From NCBI RefSeq assembly GCF_002865645.1, contig NW_020194618.1, positions 960,096-1,024,095 of the forward strand: a stretch of 64,000 nt of DNA, read 5' to 3'. This document shows, one piece after another, positions 55,961 through 64,000 of the stretch. The notes beneath the pieces are model-generated. The model was not told the origin of the DNA. It saw only the letters and a list, made by a program, of their open reading frames with translations, and made no database searches. This DNA is from Hyaloscypha bicolor E. Lineage: Eukaryota > Ascomycota > Leotiomycetes > Helotiales > Hyaloscyphaceae. Position numbers and translations under genes: made by a program. The stretch's first letter is position 1, and each line of letters starts with the position of its first letter.

Positions 55961-57610
55961 ATATATATTATCAAATAAACTCTCGCTTATAACCTTCTAA
56001 GGTAATATTTAAATCTTAATATTATTAGCTCTCTTTTAAATTTAACCTGAATTAAGGAGAGGGGAGGCGGTGAAAGTAGCATTTGCGCACTTTTAGAGCG
56101 ATGATATGTAGATTGAGACGAAGAACAAGTAAGGTCGTGCGGGGAAAAAAACTCTCCCTAAGAAAAGAGAAGTCCAAGCCTCAAGTTTTCTGCGCAAACT
56201 GTTGAAAGCTGCGCCTCGAAAGCATCTCAACTACCAGTCAATGACGGCCGGCCCTGGGGAGGCGGTGTAGGCGGGTCGCGCAGCGAAAGCCCAGCGAGAA
56301 AACCTAGATGTCAGGCTGTGTACTTCTGCCTAAGACCTGGTATCTGCTGCGCTGCGGCCAGCTTTGCCGTCACGGGACCAGAAAAAGCATTGTTCGCAAG
56401 GAACACCAAAACTCCTGCACTTCCTTTTTATATATAAATACACCACTCAACTTCTTGAAAACTCCTTAACAAGGAAGGAAGGTTAGTACAAGCCAGCGAG
56501 GAAACTATAACCGGTTATTAAGCAGCTGTAATAGGCCCCTTAGGTTTCCCAAATACGTAAAACGAACCCCCTCAAAAAACAAAGATCAAGTTTCTGAGGC
56601 GTTTCATTCGGTATCAATCGACTTATAAGCAGACTTTATTGATACTGAAGGCGGCAAGTTGCACCCCCGGCAGATTATCGGGCTCGCCAAGACTCATTCT
56701 CCGCTAGTCCTCTCTAAGTCGTGATAAATTCTCACTAATAGTACATTTTGGTGAGAATCTTCCCCGTTAAGTGAGTCTCGCACACTTACATAGAGCAAGT
56801 ATAAAGGGCACTAGCAGTAGGCTGGGAATTCGTAACGGCGATGTATCCCCTGCCACTTATACCGAACGCTGGGATTGCGTTAGTATGTCATGTTAGGCGT
56901 AAGTTGTAAGATGTGACGAACCTATGTCGTATGGCAAACAATGGCCAAAAGAGGCGACGCTGATAATGCTAGAAGCGAATGCGAACGCTTCTGCCATAAT
57001 GATGACTAGCTTCTCCTAATCCGAAGAACATGTATGGTCCTTACTCTATCAGCATTAGAATTAATGAGAAGAAGGTAATAATTCTTCATTTCCATGTTTT
57101 GCTGTTCTGAGAGAACCTATCGATGCCTCCACTTGCTAGTGGCTAGTAGCAGTGCAAAACGCCCCGCTAAACCCCGTGGAGGCTCGTGCAAAAGCTCAGG
57201 ATTGATGCCCCAAGCGACCAGCCTATTGACCTATCATCTCAGTCCAGCAAGCGCCCACCAAAACTGTACACATCGTTTCCAGAGCACGCCACGTGGCTAT
57301 GCCTTGAAGACCCTCACTCAAAAATGCATTTGCTGTTAGTTGTGAAAATTGCGGCCAACTATCGTTCGATTAAAAGCACGCACTGTGCTTCCACTCTTTA
57401 TCTCAAGTCTTAAAAATGCGTCAGCGTTGTCAATCACATCTTTCACTCCATAATCACACTTAGTTGGAGCTTCCAAACTACCCGCGACACACATCGCAAA
57501 GTGGACGGCAAGCGGTTTTCTTGCTTTAACAAACGTTGCCGCCAATTGAGCCAGAACCAGACTCCAAAGTTACGAAATCAATGTCAGTAGATTGATTCAG
57601 CGCAAGCAGT
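55961..57610. other. AT-rich and unassigned DNA between HET pseudogene and membrane-protein gene
   Basis: AT-rich, RIP-like at 55930-56060, then ordinary composition. No gene was recognised. Short frames near 57094-57545 have no support. The true 5' exon of the next gene may lie at the right end. Confidence 0.45.
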
Positions 57611-58615
57611 GTGCTAAGAATTATCAGGCCAGTACCTTTCAGGGCTAAAGATCAGCTTAATCACGACTTGGACGCAAGTTCGCCATGGCAATCTAATACG
57701 GCCCAATGTTTGCCCGGTCATCCACGAATCCGTTTATCCGATATTCAGAGTCTGACTTCATTTCTCGAGACCGAAATATACTCTAATGACTTGGAGCAAA
57801 TGGCGCCCTACTTTTGGTTGATGTCCTGGCGCCGCAGCTCAAATATATCTCCTTTACATCGTCAGATAGTCAAGGGCCGGGATATAGTCGTGGCCGAGGA
57901 TCCAAGTCTTCATCTTGTCTGGCGTTCGAGTCGGATTCACATGAAGCCAATTCCAGCGTATTTACTAAATTACGCCTTCTGGAAACAGTACCTTTTAGAT
58001 GATGAGTCGCCATTACCGGGAAGAAGGCGTGTTCGAATCTTGAGGGCGGCTCTCGGATATATTCGCACCTATTATTATTTGATAGGACACGAATCCGATT
58101 ATATCTTGGCCCAAGAAAAGCACTTGATCCCAGGTTCTGTGTCATGGACGCAATTCTGCGCATTCACATCCAACTTCAGTGCGATTGCAGATGGTGAGGT
58201 CTCAGACCGCTACACCTTTGGAGAACTCCGCCTGCATAGGTTGAATTTCTATTGCAAATTTATTCTGGGCAAATTCCGCATTCACAGACTACCTACAACC
58301 TACGGCGCATATTTTTCTAGATTTTACGCGCCACTTCTATTTGTCTTCGCCATATTCTCAGTTATACTTAACACCCTTCAGGTGGAGCTGGCAGCCGAAT
58401 CACTTACATCCCAGAAATGGTCGAACCTTTACACGATAAGCCGTGTGGTGTCGATTTTGACGTTAACAGTTTCGCTTGGCCTACTCCTTTGGGTTTTCAT
58501 TCTTTTATCTTTCAGGTTCACTTTTGAATGGAAGTATGCTATTTTGGCCGAGTGGAAACGGAGCAGGAAAATCAAAGCCATTTCGGCGAGATATAACACC
58601 AGCGCAACAGCGTAA
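57611..58615 (+). CDS. DUF6601-like two-helix membrane protein
   Basis: The open frame runs 57611-58615. Conserved blocks: PLHRQIVKGRDIVVAEDPSLHLVWRSSRIHMKPIP, LLNYAFWKQYLL, SDYILAQEKHLIPGSVSWTQF, then RYTFGELRLHRLNFYCKF. Two C-terminal membrane helices follow (about residues 240-262, APLLFVFAIFSVILNTLQV, and 281-305, VSILTLTVSLGLLLWVFILLS). This pattern I associate with the Pezizomycotina family DUF6601, whose function is unknown. The 5' end is unresolved: no ATG precedes residue 64 in this frame (ATG 57800), yet the sequence before it (GHPRIRLSDIQSLTSFLETEI) looks like family sequence, so an upstream exon is likely. It is tail-to-tail with the NLR gene, 90 bp apart. Confidence 0.75.
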   Translation: MLRIIRPVPFRAKDQLNHDLDASSPWQSNTAQCLPGHPRIRLSDIQSLTSFLETEIYSNDLEQMAPYFWLMSWRRSSNISPLHRQIVKGRDIVVAEDPSLHLVWRSSRIHMKPIPAYLLNYAFWKQYLLDDESPLPGRRRVRILRAALGYIRTYYYLIGHESDYILAQEKHLIPGSVSWTQFCAFTSNFSAIADGEVSDRYTFGELRLHRLNFYCKFILGKFRIHRLPTTYGAYFSRFYAPLLFVFAIFSVILNTLQVELAAESLTSQKWSNLYTISRVVSILTLTVSLGLLLWVFILLSFRFTFEWKYAILAEWKRSRKIKAISARYNTSATA

Positions 58616-58705
58616 TCCCAAAATATCGCATCGATCAATGTAGGAAATTAACCATTTGACATGCAGTAAATCTCGAGCTTTGAGTTCCCTCGCATCTTCC
58701 TCAGA

Positions 58706-61700
58706 TTAGAGTACATGCTTCTCATCGGCTGTGACTGTTGTCTCAATCACATCTTCCGTACATTGAACATCTCCTCGCCGACCCAGTAGCCGCCTCATAA
58801 CGCTGCCATCGCTCCAATTCCCTTCTACTGCCTTCAGCACTTCCTCTGTGATCTGGAAATCATCTCCCAGTCGATCTAGAAGCATCGTCATAATCGCTCC
58901 ATTACGATTCCCTGCCGCTGCCTTAACCACCTCCTCCGTGATCTGAATATCATCTTGTTGATCCAGCAGTAGTGCCACAACGTTTTCGTCATAATTCCTT
59001 GCTGCCGACACCAGCACCTTTTCTGTAATTTGTAGATCATCCCCTCGTCGATATAGAAGCATCGACATAGCCTCCACGCTAGATCTCTCGGCCATTAATG
59101 CCGTTAACTCTTCCGTAATCTGAATTTCATCCCCTCGTCGATCCAATAACAACGCCATAACTCCACCGGTATAAAACTTCGATGCAGCTGCTTTTACAAA
59201 CTCTTCTGTGATACGAATATCATCTCCTCGTCGATCTAACAGCAACTCTAGGACTTCTTTGCCATAACGATTCATTATGGACGCCTTCACCACCTTATCG
59301 GTGATCTGAACGTCGTCCCCTCGCCGGTCTAGGAGAAGTGTCATAACCTCCACATCAAACCTTGAGGCAATCCATGCTGTTAACTCTTCTGTGAGCTCAA
59401 TCTCATTCGCCCGTTGACCCAGCAGCACCGCCATAACTTCACCATTGTAATTTAATGCTGCTGCTTCCACCACCTCTTGGGTGATCTGAATATCATTCCC
59501 TCGTCGGTTAAGCAGTATCGTCATAGCCCTTTTGCCATTCCAGTTCTGTGCTGCTGCCTCTACCACCTTTTGCGTAATCTGGACATCGTCTCCTCGTCGA
59601 TCAAGGAGCAGCGCCATAGATTCACCATTAAAATTCCATGCTGCTGCCTCTACCACTCGTTCAGTGATCTGAATATCATCTCCCATTCGATCCATTAACA
59701 GTGTCATTGTGGCTTCATTAGAATTCATTGCTGCTTCCCTCACCACTTCTTCTGTGATCTGAATATCATTTCCTAGTCGATTTAGTAGCAGTGTCATGAC
59801 CCTTTCACCGTTAATATTCTGTGCTGCTGCCTTCATCACTTCCTCTGTGACGCCAGATAGATATGGCTCGCCATAGTCCAGTAAAGCCTTCAACACCTGG
59901 CCCCCTTTTGCTACCACGGTTGTAAGGCAGTCCACTGGGAGATCCTTTTTCACTGCGTCCTTTTCGTCATGAAAAATAAATCGAGCAAGCCAATCAATAT
60001 CTAGTTCGATTGCAACAGAACCTCGTGTCGTATATTCTGTTCGCTGACCAGAAGCTACCGTGAACCAAAGTTGGGCTCGAAAATTTTCATGCCAGAGAAT
60101 TCCGCTGAACTCTGAAGATAGTAGAGAGGCATCGCCATCGCTGCGAACGTGCGAATACCAGTGCCGCGATGCATATTCAAGGAGAGTATGCTGCGATATT
60201 TCTTCTCTTCTTTCAGGGTTGTCTCGGATGTTTGCAACTAACGCTGCTGATTCAAAGTCATCAAAATCTAAGTACCTGATACAAGCCCGAGCAAGAAATG
60301 TATCAGGGTTTTCTGCATGTAGAAAATCTGATGCCGAGAGAGGATTGTCTGCCTTTGACAAAAAGTCCTTTAGTGACTGATGTATTAAATACACCTTTCC
60401 ATCGCGGACTTCCAGAAGAAGACCTGCACTTTTATTTACAGATCTTTCAGTCAGATATGTTCGATATTCCTTGGTGTCTTTTGTGCACCGACAGTTCTTT
60501 TCTGGACGTAAAGCTAAAGCTGTCTCTAGTTCCATGAGAGATAAGGGTTTGCGTGCGAATGTGACCCAAGTCAGAAGTCGAGCTGTATCCTCGTCCTTCA
60601 AAAGAACCTCTACCAATATTTGATAGAGTTCATCCAATTCCGGAGGACTATCTTCGATTTCTCGTATAATTTTTTTCTGGTTCGGTAGATCCAGTCGTTT
60701 TATCCTCTTGATAACAATCGAGATCCATAGAAACGTCGGACCGGCTTTAGCAGCGAGCTTTTCCTCTATCACTGGCTTAAATCTTTCCAATGCACTGTCC
60801 AACTCTTTCAATTTGGCTCCTATAAAGCGTTGAATATCTTCATAGCGAGCTCGCAGATATAGAGTTTCGCTATTGGCAAGAGCATTAGAGATATTTTTCT
60901 TATGCCTGCTAACGATCAAGAACTTGATCGTGGGTCTTTTTGTAACCGGTAAAGAGGAAAATAGTCTTCGAATTCGCTCGAGAAGATCGATTATTCCACT
61001 CTCGAACTCGTCCAAGCCATCAATGAGACAACATATCTCGTGATGACATTCATCGGAAATCATGTCGTGAAATATGGCCCATAACCTTGCAAGCGGTGCT
61101 GTATCCCAGTACTCTGCTCGCTTCTGATATTGCAGGGGCAAGTGCGTGAACATTTGCGGAGAGGAAAGAAGCTGCACGATCAAGGCCCTCAAGATTGTCT
61201 CCGCGTTCTGAAACCGTGGATCAAGTTGGCCAGAGCAGAAGAAGTAGATAATCTTGTGCGAGGATGTTTCTTGCTTGCTTTGAACCTTCTGTTCAAGTTT
61301 CTCAAGAATATTCTTGCACAGAACGGACTTCCCTTGGCCTGGAGAGCCATAAATACACAGCAGGCCGGATACGTCTGATTTCTGCCACTGGTCGATTTTC
61401 GGATCTAATGATACCCACTGCAGAGTTCCATTTTCAGCATCACTGATCCTATCCCTGACCTCTGATACGGGAAATGTGGCCAAATGCTTTAAGCATCGTT
61501 CTTGTGCAGGCGAAAGTCCTAATTGAACTATTCAGAACAGATTTATGACCAACTAACGCGCTTACATACTTGGAATAAATCGTTTTGAAATCGCCTCTGG
61601 TGCTTCCGCTACATATTTTTTGATCTTTTGCATGACTATCTCGTATGAACCATGAGAGCGACTTTCAAATTTCACAAGGCCTGAATGATCAGTATCTAGA

Positions 61701-63115
61701 GGTATATGCTGATGGAACATATCTGGTAGCCCTGTCCTAGTTGCGGATTCTTCTGTGACCAGTAATTGTTTTGGTCCCGACCTGGTCAAAGTTCCATCGG
61801 TTTTTTGCTGGGATAGCACTTCCATTAGTATATTTGTAACGTTTTCGGTTCATGGGATCTTACCACAACTGTCGGACTCTCGCTCCGCTCATAAAACGAT
61901 ATGACCTCGAAGCCTTGATTCAAACAGCAATCTGCGAATCGTCTAGATAGACTAGATAGAAACGATGAAGGCTCCGAGTCTTTATCAACAACCAGGTCAT
62001 CTATGAGCCTTTTATTTGGCTGGCCCTTGACGATTGACCTTAACTGATCGTTTCTCATACCGAGGTTTGGCACACCAAAAAGGAGCAAAGCATAGCAGCT
62101 TTTGTAGATATTGGTGTATTCTGAATCACCTTGAGCTTGAATTGCCAAAGAAAGCGCCTGCACCATCAAGTATCCAGTTAGCGAGCACATTACATCATCT
62201 GTAGGAAGCGACAACGTTACTTCTTTCACGAGTAATCCTCCCAAGCTGTGTCCAATGAATATGATCGGTCGATGATTAGTCTATTTCACTATGAGCGAAG
62301 ACCAAACTACATTTAGATCAGAACAACCTACAGAAGTAGTGATTCGGAACGCTTTGATGAGCTCCAAGAACGTCTTCGCTAGGTCCACAATGGACTGTTT
62401 CGAGTCGCTCTTAGCCAACGCTGTGTCGTATCCGTACAGCAAAACTCGGGTATCTGGTACGTCGCTTGGAAGGAAATCGCGTAACCAAACATCATCGCTT
62501 CCAGATGCTTTCCACGTTCCTATCGGGTGAGATCCAAGACCAGGGACCGCGATTACACTGTACGGAACCCGAGAAAATCGAAGTCAGCAAAGTGTTGGCA
62601 CCAAATAACTGCACCACTGAACTGATCATTATCAAGGGCGCTTACTCCACTATAGAATCCCTTTGTCCATGTCCTTCATAGACTGGGGTGATACCAAGAA
62701 ACTTAATATCATACGCATATCGGTGAACGATTCGGGATTCCCTCTCGATATCTTCCAATGGCTGTGGAAGAGATCGAAATGTGACTGTAGCACAGGCGCC
62801 TCGTTTATCCCTCCTAACTAAAGAGAGATGTATGACATTCGTATCGCCTGTTCTGGAGACGCCAATGCGATGGCTTAGATTTTCGAGTTCGCTCAAGAGC
62901 TCGTTTTGGGTCACATTCGTTGGAATTTCCTGAATGCGCAGAGTGAGAGATTTGCTGGAGTTTTTGGGGGGGATCTCCACCGTTGTCGTAGGGGAGGTTT
63001 TATTCTGTCTGCGTTGATGGCTTCCGAGTAGAATATTACCTAATGTCACAACCAGTATCAGGGACCAAGCAAGAAGTCCCGATATCTCAGCCCAATGTGG
63101 CCAGCCTGTAGCCAT
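58706..63115 (-). CDS. NLR: membrane anchor, alpha/beta hydrolase, NACHT, 30-residue repeats
   Basis: Exons 63115-62646, 62557-62332, 62280-61864, 61807-61570 and 61527-58706 join in frame for 1390 aa; introns are 42-88 bp. A hydrophobic helix lies at residues 12-31. The alpha/beta hydrolase domain has VPGLGSHPIGTWKA, VLLYGYDT and the nucleophile elbow RPIIFIGHSLGGLL (putative Ser about 244), as in fungal SesB-like lipase NLRs. The NACHT domain has Walker A GSPGQGKS (511-518) and Walker B LIDGLDE (618-624). Residues 1010-1390 are twelve degenerate units of 29-31 residues with consensus ITEEVVKAAA.N.NGE.VM.LLLDRRGDDIQ. Fungal NLRs are proposed non-self sensors in which repeats bind the ligand, NACHT oligomerises and the N-terminal domain is the effector. 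The repeats are not canonical ankyrin or WD40. Confidence 0.92.
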
Positions 63116-64000
63116 AGCGGGAGGTGTGAAAAGATTTGGCCGTTAGGAATTGGCCGGGAGAAGGAGATGAACTTCACAAACACTTCAATCTGGGAGAAAA
63201 TTCTTGCGCAAGTAAGAGCTGAACGTAGGAAAAACCGATGACGTAGATGATCCTTTGGATTAGCGTTTGGCGCCCCGTCACCGCCTTGTGGTGCAAGATT
63301 GAGAGGAACTGAACCGATTTTGAGCCAGGCGTATTTTTGCTGAGTTTAACATGCCAAGATTGTTAAGACAGCTGGCGAATTACCGTCCAGAATGGGGTTC
63401 GCGTCGGCAGGTAGGGACATTAGGATAGAGGCTGGCTTCCCGGGCTGGCTGGGTTCTCTTTATCATTCTGAAGCGGGCTATCTGGTCCAGCTGACCTCTA
63501 CCTATCATGGTGTAGTGTGATGCAGGTGTGATCCTTCAACTGCAACCACTTTGGTGTATGCCCAGCCCGCCCAATCCTCTTCCCCCAAATCGCCACCATT
63601 CTCGTCCTGCTTCAGGCGAAGACTGCAATGCAATCTGCACGACGACAAGCAATGGCAAGCAGCGCACCCGGCAAGCCACTTGGGTGCGGGCAGACTCGAG
63701 GCTCCAGTAAGGGGGATTGCATTCGCCAGTCGCAGGGCAGCACGACGCCCCGACCAAGGGGCTCACTACCCAACTGCTCTCTGAGCCGGACGACGATTCC
63801 GCCCATAACGCTGCGGCCAGCGCACCACGGCACTGCGTGCAGAGAGACGCACAGCGCATTTCGCTCCAGCCACCTGAGAAGCAAACACAGCTCCAAGTGG
63901 CTGGTTATGTTCGTCGCGACTCGCAACTCTCCCGCTTTCGCGTCTGCATCCTCGCAGCTGGCGTGATCGTCTACTTCGGGGGAAAAAGTAAAACGACCCC
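63116..64000. other. 5' flank of the NLR gene, no gene seen
   Basis: Short frames overlap on both strands in GC-rich sequence (63540-63960) without domain features. The last 21 bases repeat a motif found at 10857-10877. Confidence 0.45.
63980..64000 (+). repeat. Second copy of the 21-bp motif at the window edge
   Basis: Identical to 10857-10877. The match ends only because the window ends, so the shared sequence may be longer. Confidence 0.5.

Overview
The window is genomic DNA of a filamentous ascomycete (Pezizomycotina; a Leotiomycetes-like fungus is a guess). Evidence: many short GT-AG introns of about 42-150 bp, several HET-domain genes, a large fungal NLR, and AT-rich repeat DNA in which CAG, CAA and TGG codons have become stops, as expected from repeat-induced point mutation (RIP). 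Exon boundaries below were found by reading frame and checked for frame continuity by hand. No search was run, so family names rest on recognised motifs.

Layout. 1-315 is the 5' end of a membrane-protein gene leaving the window. 496-5659 is a RIP-degraded DNA transposon with 29-bp terminal inverted repeats and a recognisable integrase-core (DDE) transposase. 6.2-16.1 kb carries an MFS transporter, a single-pass membrane protein, a trypsin-like protease gene and a decayed membrane-protein gene. 16.5-21.6 kb carries a HET gene split by a 541-bp hAT-type MITE and a further HET remnant. 21.8-36.5 kb is a conserved housekeeping block: aspartyl-tRNA synthetase, KOG1/raptor (TORC1), then, divergently, a Tea1-type kelch polarity protein. 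37.8-41.4 kb has an intact HET gene, a 230-bp MITE and a small secreted protein. 41.4-49.2 kb is gene-poor and holds a second 759-bp copy of the hAT-type MITE. 49.2-50.9 kb is casein kinase I (HRR25/CkiA type). 52.8-54.3 kb holds two adjacent genes sharing an unfamiliar repeated domain. 54.6-56 kb is a RIP-mutated HET pseudogene with a 53-bp fold-back duplication. 57.6-63.1 kb has a DUF6601-like membrane protein and a 1390-aa NLR (membrane anchor, alpha/beta hydrolase, NACHT, about twelve 30-aa repeats).

How it fits together. Conserved growth and polarity genes (KOG1, Tea1-type, CK1, AspRS) alternate with patches rich in putative non-self-recognition genes (four HET loci, one NLR) and in transposon debris. 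The most notable observations are the MITE family with intact 8-bp target duplications, one copy sitting exactly inside HET coding sequence, the hydrolase-NACHT-repeat NLR, and the paired repeat-domain proteins of unknown function.
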